From Elusimicrobiaceae bacterium (lineage in GTDB: Bacteria; Elusimicrobiota; Elusimicrobia; Elusimicrobiales; Elusimicrobiaceae): 58,759 nucleotides of DNA. Below, in pieces: positions 25,331-33,835 of the stretch; position 1 is the stretch's first letter; each line of letters opens with the position of its first letter. The position numbers were made by a program, and so were the translations under genes. The notes below the pieces were generated by a model. It saw only the letters and a program-made list of their open reading frames with translations, searched no databases and was not told the origin of the DNA. The stretch lies in NCBI GenBank assembly GCA_028700325.1, contig JAQVSV010000005.1, forward strand, positions 1-58,759. Reading direction: 5' to 3'.

Positions 25331-27859
25331 ATGACCATTCAAACAACCAATTCCGATCTTTTCAGACAGCTCGACAAACTCCAGCAGAAACGCTGGGCCG
25401 ACGCAAACCTTTTCAAAACACCCGCCAGTCCGGCCGCGGGCAAAAAATTTTATTGCCTTGACATGTTCCCCTATCCGTCCGGAGCGGGCCTGCATGTGGG
25501 TCACCCGGAAGGCTACACCGCATCCGACATCATCACCCGCTACAAACGCATGAACGGCTACACCGTGCTTCATCCCATGGGGTGGGACGCGTTCGGGCTG
25601 CCCGCTGAAAATTACGCCATCCAGACCGGCATCCACCCCGACATCACGACCCGCAAAAACATTGACACCTACCGCCGCCAGATCAAATCCATCGGCCTGT
25701 GCTACGACTGGGACCGCGAGATAAACACCACCGATCCCGAGTATTTCAAATGGACCCAGTGGATCTTTCTCCAGCTGTTCAAACGCGGGCTGGCTTATGA
25801 AAGCACGATACCGATCAACTGGTGCCCGTCGTGCAAAACCGGGCTCGCCAACGAAGAGGTTTTTGGCGGGAAATGCGAGCGGTGCGGCTCCGCCATAGAA
25901 GAAAAGGACATGCGGCAGTGGATGCTGAAAATCACCGCCTACGGGCCGCAGCTGCTGGAAGGACTGGAGGGGCTCGACTGGCCCGAATCCACCATGCACA
26001 TGCAGAAAAACTGGATCGGCCGGTCGGACGGCGCCGAAGTGAGTTTCCAGGTGTCCGGGCGGAACGAAAAAATCACGGTTTTCACCACCCGCCCCGACAC
26101 GCTGTACGGAGCCACCTACATGGTGCTGGCGCCCGAACACCCGCTGGTGCCGCAACTGCTCACGCCGCAACAAGCCGCGCAGGCCCAGGCATACATAAAA
26201 GCCGCCGGCGAAGCGACGGAATACCAGCGCACCGACATCTCAAAAGAAAAAACGGGCGTGTTCACGGGCTCGTTCGCGGTCAACCCGCTAAACGGCAGAA
26301 AAATCCCGGTCTGGATTTCCGATTATGTGCTGATCGGTTACGGCACCGGCGCGATCATGGCGGTGCCCGCTCACGACGAGCGGGATCACGAGTTCGCCAA
26401 AAAATTCGGACTTGAGATCACAGAAGTCGTGCAGCCGGAAGGCGCCGCGGAGCCGGGCTGTTTCACCGGCGAGGGGATAGCCGTCAATTCCGGCATTCTC
26501 GACGGGCTGAAAACGCCCGACGCGAAAAAGAAAATCATCGCGCATCTGGAAAAAGAGGGGTCTGGAAAAGCCCGCACAACCTACCGGCTGCGCGACTGGG
26601 TGTTTTCGCGCCAGCGGTACTGGGGCGAACCGATCCCGATAGTGCATTGCGGAAAATGCGGGCCCGTGGCGGTGCCGGAAAGCGAGCTGCCGCTGCGCCT
26701 GCCGGATATGGAGCAGTTCGAGCCGTCGGGTACCGGCGAAAGCCCGCTCGCGCTCGCGCACGGCTGGCTCGACACCGTCTGCCCTGAATGCGGAGGCACG
26801 GCAAAACGCGAAACGAACACGATGCCCCAGTGGGCGGGTTCGTGCTGGTATTACCTGCGCTATATTGATCCGAAAAACACCGGGCGGATCTGCGCGCCGG
26901 ATCTGGAAAAAGCATGGCTGCCGGTAGACTGCTATATCGGCGGCGCGGAACACGCGGTGCTGCACCTGCTCTACGCGCGGTTCTGGCACAAGGTGCTGTT
27001 TGACGCGGGTCTGGTTTCCACGCCGGAACCGTTTAAAAAACTGCGTCATCAGGGCATGATACTGGCCTATTCCTACCGTGACGGGCGCGGCGCGTACCAT
27101 AGTGTTGACGAGGTGGATTTTTCCGATCCGCAAAGCCCCCGCCTCAGGGCGACCGGCGAAACGCTGAGCCCGATGGTCGAGAAGATGTCCAAATCGAAAC
27201 ATAACGTGATCAACCCCGACTCGGTTATAGCCGAGCACGGGGCCGACGCGTTCCGCATGTACGAAATGTTCATGGGCCCGTTCGACGCGTCGAAACCGTG
27301 GGACGTGCACGGCATGGAAGGCGTGGTGCGGTTTCTGAAGCGCGTGTGGTACTGGACGCAGGAGCTCAGGCTCGACAGTGCGGCCGCGCTGCCGGACGAG
27401 CTGGAAACCCTGCTTCACAAAACCATCGCCAAGGTCACCGCCGATATCGAGGAAATGCGCTTTAACACCGCGATTTCGGCGATGATGATTTATTTCAACG
27501 ACCTGCAGAAATTCAAGACGGTGCCGCCCGCACACGCGGAAAGTCTGCTCAAGCTGCTGCATCCGTTCGCACCGCATGTGACGGACGCGGCCTGGCAGCA
27601 CCTCGGACACTCCACCTTTCTGCTCAACGAACGCTGGCCCGTTTACGAGTCCGCCCGGCTGGTTGAAAACGAACGGGAGATCGGCGTGCAGGTAAACGGC
27701 AAACTGCGCGACCGGATCAGGCTGCCGGTCAACATCGCCAGAGAGGACGCGGAAAAAGCGGTGCTGGCGGCCGGGCGGATACGCAGGCACCTTGAGGGCA
27801 AAACGCTGGTCAAAGTCATTTATGTGCCGGGCAGGATGGTCAGCATAGTCGTAAAATAA
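25331..27859 (+). CDS. leuS: Leucyl-tRNA synthetase
   Basis: 842 residues, normal length. HIGH-type motif HVGH at 55-58 in PYPSGAGLHVGHPEGY, KMSKS at about residues 618-622 (EKMSKSKHN), the editing CP1 domain in between (TTRPDTLYGATYMVLAPEHPL, VPAHDERDHEF), and Zn-binding Cys pairs (CPSCKTGLANEEVFGGKCERC). It charges tRNA-Leu in the cytoplasm. First in the order leuS-lptE-holA, the same as in many Gram-negatives. No Shine-Dalgarno precedes the ATG. Confidence 0.97.
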   Translation: MTIQTTNSDLFRQLDKLQQKRWADANLFKTPASPAAGKKFYCLDMFPYPSGAGLHVGHPEGYTASDIITRYKRMNGYTVLHPMGWDAFGLPAENYAIQTGIHPDITTRKNIDTYRRQIKSIGLCYDWDREINTTDPEYFKWTQWIFLQLFKRGLAYESTIPINWCPSCKTGLANEEVFGGKCERCGSAIEEKDMRQWMLKITAYGPQLLEGLEGLDWPESTMHMQKNWIGRSDGAEVSFQVSGRNEKITVFTTRPDTLYGATYMVLAPEHPLVPQLLTPQQAAQAQAYIKAAGEATEYQRTDISKEKTGVFTGSFAVNPLNGRKIPVWISDYVLIGYGTGAIMAVPAHDERDHEFAKKFGLEITEVVQPEGAAEPGCFTGEGIAVNSGILDGLKTPDAKKKIIAHLEKEGSGKARTTYRLRDWVFSRQRYWGEPIPIVHCGKCGPVAVPESELPLRLPDMEQFEPSGTGESPLALAHGWLDTVCPECGGTAKRETNTMPQWAGSCWYYLRYIDPKNTGRICAPDLEKAWLPVDCYIGGAEHAVLHLLYARFWHKVLFDAGLVSTPEPFKKLRHQGMILAYSYRDGRGAYHSVDEVDFSDPQSPRLRATGETLSPMVEKMSKSKHNVINPDSVIAEHGADAFRMYEMFMGPFDASKPWDVHGMEGVVRFLKRVWYWTQELRLDSAAALPDELETLLHKTIAKVTADIEEMRFNTAISAMMIYFNDLQKFKTVPPAHAESLLKLLHPFAPHVTDAAWQHLGHSTFLLNERWPVYESARLVENEREIGVQVNGKLRDRIRLPVNIAREDAEKAVLAAGRIRRHLEGKTLVKVIYVPGRMVSIVVK

Positions 27860-27877
27860 GCCGTACGGAGAGGGAAT

Positions 27878-28495
27878 ATGGCCAAACAAATCAAGCTGGC
27901 GTTTTTCGCGGCGCTCGCGCTGCTGGCGGCGGGCTGCGCCGGCGACTCGGGGGTTATCTACCAGCCTTATCCGCAGATACTGCCACAGTCGGTAACGAAT
28001 CTGGCGGTTCAGCCGTTTATAAATAAAACCGAGTATTTCGGGCTGGAAGACCGGCTCAACATCGCCATCACCAACGAATTTCTGCGAAACGGCAATTTCC
28101 CGGTGGTGCCGCAGCCGCAGGCCACGGGCGTAATAATGGGCGAGATACGGCGCTACATACTCGTGCCAATCCAGTATGACGCGGCGATGGTGCCCACCTC
28201 CTACAAACTGACAGTGCTGCTCAAGGTGCAGTTTTACGACCGCAAATCCAACACCCTGCTGTGGGAAGAACCGGCGCTGGAAGGCACCGTGGTGTACACC
28301 GCCTCGGTGCTGTCCGGCGGCATAACGGAAGATCAGGCGCGCGATCAGGTGTGGAGCATTCTCGCGCGCGACATTGTCACGCGCACGGTAACGGGCTACG
28401 GCTCGGTGTCCAGCGCGTCGGAAAGGAAGATTTCTCCGACCGATCCCGTTTCCACCTCCACCGCGCCGGTTGAATACCGGTCGAGCGGACAGTAA
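27878..28495 (+). CDS. lptE: LptE-like LPS-assembly lipoprotein
   Basis: 205 residues. Lipoprotein signal with the lipobox LAAGC (AFFAALALLAAGC). The mature part follows the LptE pattern: SVTNLAVQPFINKTEYFGLEDRLNIAITNEFLRNGNFPVV, a further strand-rich middle, and a C-terminal helix (TEDQARDQVWSILARDIVTRTV). LptE plugs the LptD barrel and helps deliver LPS to the outer leaflet. The location between leuS and holA is the conserved one. GGAGAGGGA lies just before the ATG. The C-terminal 25 residues are Ser/Thr-rich. LptD is not in the window. Confidence 0.85.
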   Translation: MAKQIKLAFFAALALLAAGCAGDSGVIYQPYPQILPQSVTNLAVQPFINKTEYFGLEDRLNIAITNEFLRNGNFPVVPQPQATGVIMGEIRRYILVPIQYDAAMVPTSYKLTVLLKVQFYDRKSNTLLWEEPALEGTVVYTASVLSGGITEDQARDQVWSILARDIVTRTVTGYGSVSSASERKISPTDPVSTSTAPVEYRSSGQ

Positions 28496-28499
28496 TCCG

Positions 28500-29516
28500 A
28501 TGGGCACGGTCACCCCGGAAAAACTGGCCGGCGGCCTGCGCGCGGGCAACATCAAACCGGTTTATTTTCTGGGCGGCGAGGAAATTTACCGGAAAAAACA
28601 GATCATCGCGCAGTTGAAAAAACTGATCAGTCCGGACGATTTCAATTATTTTTCCTGCGACGGCGACAAAACCCCCTCGCAGGAAATCCTGTCGCTGGCG
28701 CAAACCCCGCCGGTTTTCGCCAATGAACGGCTGATTGTCATAAACCGCGCGGAAAAAATAAAGCTCAAGGACAAAAAATCGCTGATCGAGTATCTGGGCA
28801 ATCCGCTCGGCACTACCTGCCTGGTGCTGGTTTCGGAGGAGCGAAAGAAAACCGACGCGCTGCTGAAAGCCTGCGAAGAAGCGGGCGAAGCGGCGGTTTT
28901 CTACGGCCTGCGGGAAAACGAGGCGCACTCGTGGGTAATGGCGCGGGCGGAGAAAGCGGGCCTTTCGATAACGGCGCAGGGCGCGAAACTGCTGGTTGAT
29001 TCGGCGGGAACCGATCTCACCGCCCTGAGCATGGAAATAGACAAGCTGGCCATTTACCTGTCCGGCACGGCGGGGCTGATAACTCCGGAACTGGTGCTGG
29101 AAAGCCTGGGTTTTTCAAAAGAGGAAAACCCCTATGAACTGGCGAGCCTCATCATGCGGCGCGATCAGAAGGGCGCCATGTCGCTGATTGACAGATTGAT
29201 CGAATCAGGTTCAACACCCGTGCAGCTGCTTAACATCATAACCGGCACGCTCGTAAAGCTGATCAAAGTCAAACGGCTGGAAACGGCGGGGCTGGACCAG
29301 CAGTCCATAGCGGCGCAGGCGGGCCTGAATTTTTTCGAGCGTGATTTTGTGGCGCAGGCGCGCGACTTCGCGCCTGCGGCCGCGCTGACTGACGCGCTGG
29401 CCAGATCGCTGGAATATGACCGGGACTTGAAAACTTCGTCCGGCTCGGAACCGGGCGTGACGCTGAAATCGCTGGTGTTTAAAATACTGTCGGGCGGACG
29501 GGCAAAACGTTCCTGA
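28500..29516 (+). CDS. holA: DNA polymerase III delta subunit
   Basis: 338 residues from the ATG at 28500, four bases after the lptE stop; an in-frame start at 28470 would run into lptE. The typical HolA start is present (IKPVYFLGGEEIYRKKQII). So are the degenerate AAA+ features (no Walker A), TTCLVLVSEERKKTDALLKA, the domain II helix rich in charged residues, and the C-terminal collar domain (FERDFVAQARDF). Delta opens the beta clamp in the clamp loader together with delta' and DnaX; dnaX is at 56-57.8 kb. The neighbouring rpsT is also a common companion. Confidence 0.92.
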   Translation: MGTVTPEKLAGGLRAGNIKPVYFLGGEEIYRKKQIIAQLKKLISPDDFNYFSCDGDKTPSQEILSLAQTPPVFANERLIVINRAEKIKLKDKKSLIEYLGNPLGTTCLVLVSEERKKTDALLKACEEAGEAAVFYGLRENEAHSWVMARAEKAGLSITAQGAKLLVDSAGTDLTALSMEIDKLAIYLSGTAGLITPELVLESLGFSKEENPYELASLIMRRDQKGAMSLIDRLIESGSTPVQLLNIITGTLVKLIKVKRLETAGLDQQSIAAQAGLNFFERDFVAQARDFAPAAALTDALARSLEYDRDLKTSSGSEPGVTLKSLVFKILSGGRAKRS

Positions 29517-29626
29517 TAATCCGCGCTCCGCGGGCCCGGCATTCAAACCCGTTGCCAGAAACAGCGGCTTCCGGTTTTGCGCCGCAGACGGCGTTTTTGA
29601 AAATCGAACCGTATTTTGCGGACAGA

Positions 29627-29667
29627 CAAAAACCTGCGCGGCAGTTGCCTGCCGCGCCTGTTTTTAA
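29627..29667. terminator. Bidirectional Rho-independent terminator between holA and rpsT
   Basis: The stem gcgcggcag (29636-29644) / ctgccgcgc (29649-29657) with loop ttgc is flanked by AAAAA on the left and TTTTT on the right, giving a U-tract on both strands. It serves the convergent holA and rpsT genes. Confidence 0.85.
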
Positions 29668-29691
29668 AATCCGTACAGCGGGTTTAAGCTC

Positions 29692-29970
29692 TTATTTGGA
29701 AGAAGAAGCGGTCAGCTTGCTCAGGCGGGATTTTTTCCGCGCCGCGGTTTTCCAGTGAATAAGGCCCTTCTTGGCGGCCTTGTCCCATTTGGAAAAAGCC
29801 TCGGTAAGGACTTTCCCGGTTTCGGGTTCTTTCTTTTCAACAGCGGTCGTGACCGCCTTTGCCGCCGTGCGGATCATTTTGCGCATACCGCGGTTAAACG
29901 CGGCCCGGCGCTCAGACTGGCGGTGAGCTTTGATACCACTAGTGTGTCTTCCAGTTTTAAGTTTTGCCAT
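29692..29970 (-). CDS. rpsT: 30S ribosomal protein S20
   Basis: 92 residues, basic and helical: KTGRHTSGIKAHRQSERR, RGMRKMIRTAAKAV, and the KAAKKGLIHWKTAARKKSRL end, which matches the family's conserved IHxNxAxRKKSRL segment with Trp-Lys in place of Asn-x. It binds 16S rRNA and is needed for early 30S assembly. It faces holA; rpsT near holA is seen in many bacteria. Confidence 0.95.
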   Translation of the reverse strand: MAKLKTGRHTSGIKAHRQSERRAAFNRGMRKMIRTAAKAVTTAVEKKEPETGKVLTEAFSKWDKAAKKGLIHWKTAARKKSRLSKLTASSSK

Positions 29971-29977
29971 AAATTAT

Positions 29978-29983
29978 TTTATA
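29978..29983 (-). promoter_or_regulatory. Candidate -10 box of rpsT, seven bases before the start codon
   Basis: On the minus strand TATAAA (29983-29978) is followed by seven A/T bases and then the ATG at 29970. No Shine-Dalgarno lies at normal distance (GGAG is 18 bases away). The spacing equals that at leuS and would give a leaderless mRNA. The area is very AT-rich, so chance is possible. Confidence 0.4.
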
Positions 29984-30009
29984 ACTCCGTTACATAGTGT
30001 ACACTTTTT

Positions 30010-31584
30010 ATGGATATCAGGTCAACCGCTCGGGACGAGAAATTCGCTGAAAACGCCGGCGCGTTCGGCGCCGCGACCGCCGTTTCGCGCGTTTTAGGCT
30101 ACCTGCGCGACGCGGGCATAATGTATCTGTTCGGCGCGACCGCGCTGACCGACGCGTATTACGCGGCGCTGAGGATCGCCAATTTTTTCCGCCGCACCGC
30201 CGGCGAAGGCACCATAAACGCGGCCTTCATGCCGCTGCTGGCGCAGGAAAACGCGGTTTCGCGCGCGCGCGGGCATGAATTTTTCGCCGCGGTCTGGACC
30301 GCGGGCCTGGCCGCGACGGCATTTTTTTCCCTGCTGGCTGCTGTCTTCGCCGCGCCGCTGGTGCGCGCGCTGACATGGGGACTGTGCGGCCAGCCGGAAA
30401 TTTTCGGGCTGACGGTAACGCTCACGCGGATAATGATGGCGCAGGTGATTTTCGTCATGCTGTCGGCTTTATGCCAGGGCGCGCTTTATCTTTCGATGCG
30501 TTTTTTTCTGCCGGCAATCGCGCCCGTCACCTTTTCGCTTTCCATAATCGTTTACCTTATAGCCGCGGCGGCGCTGCCCGGCCCGGACCCGGAAACCCGG
30601 GTCCGGGGGCTGGCGCTGGCCGCCGTGGCGGGAAGCGCGCTTCAGCTTGCGCTGCTTGCGCCCGCCGTGAAAAAACTGGGTTACAGTCTGAGGCTGACAA
30701 ACCCGCTGCGCACGCCGGCGGTAAAAACCGCGCTTGCCATGATGCTGCCCGCGCTGGTCTGCTCGGCCGGCGACCAGATTTCCATGTTTACCGGCATGTT
30801 CTTCGCCAGTTTTCTGCCGCAGGGTTCAATCACGGCGATTTATAACTCCGCGCGCATAATGCAGTTGCCGCTCGCGCTGTTCGGAGTGGCGGCCGCCAAC
30901 TCAGCGCTGGCCCATTTAACCGTAAGCGCGCAGTCGGGCGACCGGGCGGAATTCCGTTCCACCTACTCGCTCGCGGTGCGCCTGACCGGATTCATGCTTA
31001 TACCGGCCATGGCGGGCATTCTGGTTCTCGACCTGCCGCTTGTGCGCGCTCTGTTCGAGCACGGGCGCTTTTCATTCGAGCAGAGCGAAGTAACCGCCTC
31101 CGCGCTCCGGTGGCTTGGGCCGGGCCTGGCGGCGCACGGCGTGAACAAAATTTCCGTAATGGCGTTTTACGCGTTAAAAGACTGGAAAACCCCGTTCAAA
31201 ATAATTCTGGCCCAGACCGCGGTCGAAATCGCGCTGTGCATGGCGCTGCTGGGGAAAATGGGCGTGGCGGGACTGGCGCTGGCGTCATCGGCGGGCGCAT
31301 GGTCCGGCGCGCTCCTGCTTACGCTGGCGCTAAGAAAAAAGTTCGGGCCGCTCGGTTTCGCGGGGATATTGCGCGCGTACGCGCGATTTATCCTTCTGGC
31401 GGGCGCGATGGCCGGGCTCTGCGCCATGGCGTTGCATTACGCTCAGCCGCTCGGCACGGCGCTTGCAGCCGCCTGCGCCGTCTGCGCGGGCGCGGCCGGC
31501 TACGCGGGGCTGGCTCTGGCTTTTAACACCGGCGAAGCCAAACTGTTTCTGGCCGCCGGAAAGAACCGGGAGAACACCCGATGA
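30010..31584 (+). CDS. murJ: Lipid II flippase MurJ
   Basis: 524 residues, polytopic membrane protein of the MurJ/MviN (MOP) family with about 14 hydrophobic segments. Recognisable start ATAVSRVLGYLRDAGIMYLFGATALTDAYYAALRIANFFRRTAGEGTINAAFMPLL and MQLPLALFGVAAANSALAHL. It flips lipid II across the inner membrane for peptidoglycan synthesis. There is no clear Shine-Dalgarno; the start lies only 40 bases from the divergent rpsT. Its stop overlaps the next start (ATGA). Confidence 0.95.
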   Translation: MDIRSTARDEKFAENAGAFGAATAVSRVLGYLRDAGIMYLFGATALTDAYYAALRIANFFRRTAGEGTINAAFMPLLAQENAVSRARGHEFFAAVWTAGLAATAFFSLLAAVFAAPLVRALTWGLCGQPEIFGLTVTLTRIMMAQVIFVMLSALCQGALYLSMRFFLPAIAPVTFSLSIIVYLIAAAALPGPDPETRVRGLALAAVAGSALQLALLAPAVKKLGYSLRLTNPLRTPAVKTALAMMLPALVCSAGDQISMFTGMFFASFLPQGSITAIYNSARIMQLPLALFGVAAANSALAHLTVSAQSGDRAEFRSTYSLAVRLTGFMLIPAMAGILVLDLPLVRALFEHGRFSFEQSEVTASALRWLGPGLAAHGVNKISVMAFYALKDWKTPFKIILAQTAVEIALCMALLGKMGVAGLALASSAGAWSGALLLTLALRKKFGPLGFAGILRAYARFILLAGAMAGLCAMALHYAQPLGTALAAACAVCAGAAGYAGLALAFNTGEAKLFLAAGKNRENTR

Positions 31585-32906
31585 CCGCAAACCGCGCCGG
31601 GCTCGCGGCCCTGCCCCACAGCCCGGGCGTTTACATAATGCGCGCGGGCAAGGGCGAGATAATCTATATCGGCAAGGCGATAGATCTGGCCAGGCGGGTT
31701 TCGCAGTATTTCCAGCAGTCGCGCGCGGGCGAAGGCGGCTGGAAAATACCGGGCCTGATGGCGTTGCTGCGCCGGATTGACTATCTGCCCTGCCAAAGCG
31801 AGCGGGACGCGCTCGTGCTGGAAGAGCGGCTGATAAAAGAACACCAGCCGTTCTTTAACAGAATGCTCAAAGACGGCAAGACCTACCCGTTCGTAAGGCT
31901 GAATTTAAACGAACCGTTCCCGCGCCTGAGCGTTACGCGCGAAAAACGGCGCGACGGAGCTCGCTATTTCGGCCCTTACCCGCACGCCGCGGAGCTTAAA
32001 GGACTGCTGCGGCATCTGTGGTCGGCAGGAATCATTCCGCTGCGGCCGTGCAAATGGAATTTTTCGCCGGAGCGCCCGCTCGCGCGGAAGAAAACAGACT
32101 CCTGCGTGTATTACCATACCGGTCAGTGTCCCGCGCCCTGCGCGGGCGGCATCTCGCCGCGGCAATACCGTGAAATAGCGGAACGGGCGGAACTGTTCCT
32201 GGAAGGCCGCCATCAGGAACTGGCCGACCGATTCCGCGCGCTGATGAGCGCGGCGTCAGAACGGCTCGATTACGAACAGGCGGCGCGCTACCGGGATTTT
32301 CTCGAAACCCTGCGGCATATGCGCGAGCGGATAAAAATTTCGCGCTGCACCGGTTCCGGGCTGGAAGCCAAACTCGCCAAAAGCCGGGCCGCCATGCGGC
32401 TGGCCGAAACGCTGGGCTTAAAACGCCCGCCGGTCCATATCGAAGCGTTCGACAATTCGCACCTGTTCGGGGAACAGGCGGTTGGCTCAATGGTCTGTTT
32501 CACGGGCGGCGAAAAGAACCGCCCGCACTACCGCCGGTTCCGGATAAAAAGCGCGCTGCCTGAGCGCGGCGGGGATGATTTTCTCATGATGCGGGAAATA
32601 GTTACAAGGCGGCTCGCCGCGCTGGCAAAAACCGGCGAACCACCGCCGGATCTGCTGCTTATTGACGGCGGGCCCGGCCAGCTGGCCGCCGCCGCAAAAG
32701 CCGTTGCGGCCAGCCGCCTGCGCGTAGCGCTTGTCGCGCTGGCCAAACGGGAGGAGGAACTGTTCGTGCCGGGACGCGGCAAAAGCATCCGGCTCGACCG
32801 GTCGGACCCGGCATTAAGGCTGCTCATGGAAATACGTGACGAAGCGCACCGTTTCGCCATAACCTATCACCGCCGGCTGCGTGATAAAAAATTACTGGAG
32901 GATTAA
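31581..32906 (+). CDS. uvrC: UvrC-like excinuclease subunit lacking the C-terminal helix-hairpin-helix domain
   Basis: 441 residues against about 600 for normal UvrC. Present: the GIY-YIG nuclease (GVYIMRAGKGEIIYIGKAI, about 16-34), a Cys-rich region (CVYYHTGQCPAPCAG), a UVR helix pair (ERLDYEQAARYRDFLETL), and the UvrC RNase H-like nuclease with EAFDNSHLFG, LLLIDGGPGQL and the late His in RDEAHRFAITYHRRL. The protein ends right after this domain (KKLLED), where family members continue into (HhH)2. The stop is a clean TAA followed by the next gene's GGAGG and ATG, so this does not look like a frameshift. UvrC makes both incisions in nucleotide excision repair. DNA binding may be altered here. 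Whether another full uvrC exists is unknown. Confidence 0.88.
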   Translation: MTANRAGLAALPHSPGVYIMRAGKGEIIYIGKAIDLARRVSQYFQQSRAGEGGWKIPGLMALLRRIDYLPCQSERDALVLEERLIKEHQPFFNRMLKDGKTYPFVRLNLNEPFPRLSVTREKRRDGARYFGPYPHAAELKGLLRHLWSAGIIPLRPCKWNFSPERPLARKKTDSCVYYHTGQCPAPCAGGISPRQYREIAERAELFLEGRHQELADRFRALMSAASERLDYEQAARYRDFLETLRHMRERIKISRCTGSGLEAKLAKSRAAMRLAETLGLKRPPVHIEAFDNSHLFGEQAVGSMVCFTGGEKNRPHYRRFRIKSALPERGGDDFLMMREIVTRRLAALAKTGEPPPDLLLIDGGPGQLAAAAKAVAASRLRVALVALAKREEELFVPGRGKSIRLDRSDPALRLLMEIRDEAHRFAITYHRRLRDKKLLED

Positions 32907-32907
32907 A

Positions 32908-33399
32908 ATGAAACTAGGACTGATAGCGGCAGCCGCGGCGCTGATTGCGATCTGCGGCTGCGGAGACCCGGCTGCGACGGATGGCAAAATCGTATCCATT
33001 TCATACGCGCTGAAAGTGAACGGCCGGCAGGTGGACACCGCCTCCGGCGACAGGCCGTTCGTTTTCACGATGGGCGACAAAAGCACCATCCCCGGCATGG
33101 AAGAAGCGCTGAAGAACAAGCATAAAGGCGATAAAATCCATATTCTGATCCCGCCGGAAAAAGCCTACGGCGCCCATAACGGCGCCTATGTGAAGGAAGT
33201 GCCGCTTTCCGCGCTGAAAGGCTTGCAGGTAAAAGCGGGGGACAACATAGCGGCGCGCACGGCCGACGGCAAAGCGCTGCCGGCAAAAATAATCGCGCTC
33301 GGCAAAACCGCCGCGACCGTTGACTTCAATCATCCGCTCGCCGGACAGACTCTGGAGTTCGATCTGACGGTTCTGGATGTCAGGAACAGCCGGCGATGA
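32908..33399 (+). CDS. SlyD-like FKBP-type peptidyl-prolyl isomerase, probable lipoprotein
   Basis: 163 residues from the ATG at 32908, chosen because GGAGG sits 6 bases upstream. The N-terminal signal ends in ICGC, a likely lipobox. FKBP core: ISYALKVNGRQVDTASGDRPFVFTMGDKSTIPGMEEALKNKHKGDK, then PPEKAYGAHNGAYVKEVP. An insert-in-flap-like chaperone region and the closing NHPLAGQTLEFDLTVLDV are diagnostic of SlyD-type FKBPs. It would act as foldase/chaperone outside the cytoplasm, whereas typical SlyD is cytosolic. It overlaps the next gene by 4 bases. Confidence 0.88.
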   Translation: MKLGLIAAAAALIAICGCGDPAATDGKIVSISYALKVNGRQVDTASGDRPFVFTMGDKSTIPGMEEALKNKHKGDKIHILIPPEKAYGAHNGAYVKEVPLSALKGLQVKAGDNIAARTADGKALPAKIIALGKTAATVDFNHPLAGQTLEFDLTVLDVRNSRR

Positions 33400-33773
33400 A
33401 AAAATCCAGACCGGCCCTGTGCCTTCCGCCGGGCGTCACAAAAGCGCAATTGCAAAAACTGCTGCCGGAAGCCGTGCTTGCCGCAATGCCGGACTACCCG
33501 CCTTTTTACCAGCGGGTATGGCTGGCGTGCGCGCTGATCCCGAAAGGCGAAACCCGAACTTACGGGCGGATTGCCGCGGCGGCCGGCAATCCGCGCGCGG
33601 CGCGCGCGGCTGGCGCCGCGTTAAAGCGCAACCCGTTCGCGCCGGCGGTGCCGTGCCACCGCGTGATCCGCCAGTCGGGCGAGCCGGGCGGTTATTCGGC
33701 GCCCGGCGGGCCGGCTAAAAAAATCGCATTGCTGGCGGCTGAACGCGCGGCGAAAATATCGAAGGAAAGCTAA
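33396..33773 (+). CDS. ogt: Methylated-DNA--protein-cysteine methyltransferase (Ogt/ATL family)
   Basis: 125 residues. The DNA-binding helix-turn-helix and the active-site motif P86-C-H-R89 with V90 are present (FAPAVPCHRVIRQSGEPGGYS). Cys87 is the residue that accepts the alkyl group from O6-alkylguanine, so this is a methyltransferase rather than an alkyltransferase-like protein, which has Trp there. The N-terminal domain is minimal, as in short family members. It is last of the murJ-uvrC-fkpB-like-ogt overlapping operon; two DNA-repair genes are thus joined with lipid II flipping and protein folding. Confidence 0.88.
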   Translation: MKKSRPALCLPPGVTKAQLQKLLPEAVLAAMPDYPPFYQRVWLACALIPKGETRTYGRIAAAAGNPRAARAAGAALKRNPFAPAVPCHRVIRQSGEPGGYSAPGGPAKKIALLAAERAAKISKES

Positions 33774-33787
33774 ACCCGGAAAAGAAT

Positions 33788-33796
33788 TGCTATAAT
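33788..33796 (+). promoter_or_regulatory. Extended -10 promoter of the efflux operon
   Basis: TGCTATAAT, with the hexamer at 33791-33796, lies 39 bases before the tolC-like ATG at 33836. Thus the mRNA has a leader of about 33 bases with AGGGGA as ribosome-binding site. The -35 region overlaps the end of the ogt gene and is poor. Confidence 0.6.
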
Positions 33797-33835
33797 TTCC
33801 AGACAATATCACCGTCTTTTCAGGGGAAATCGGAA

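Noticed and set aside
26288-28555. Long open frame on the minus strand opposite leuS and lptE
   Set aside because: It lies wholly antisense to two certain genes in GC-rich DNA, has no recognisable motif and a composition typical of antisense frames (Arg/His-rich).
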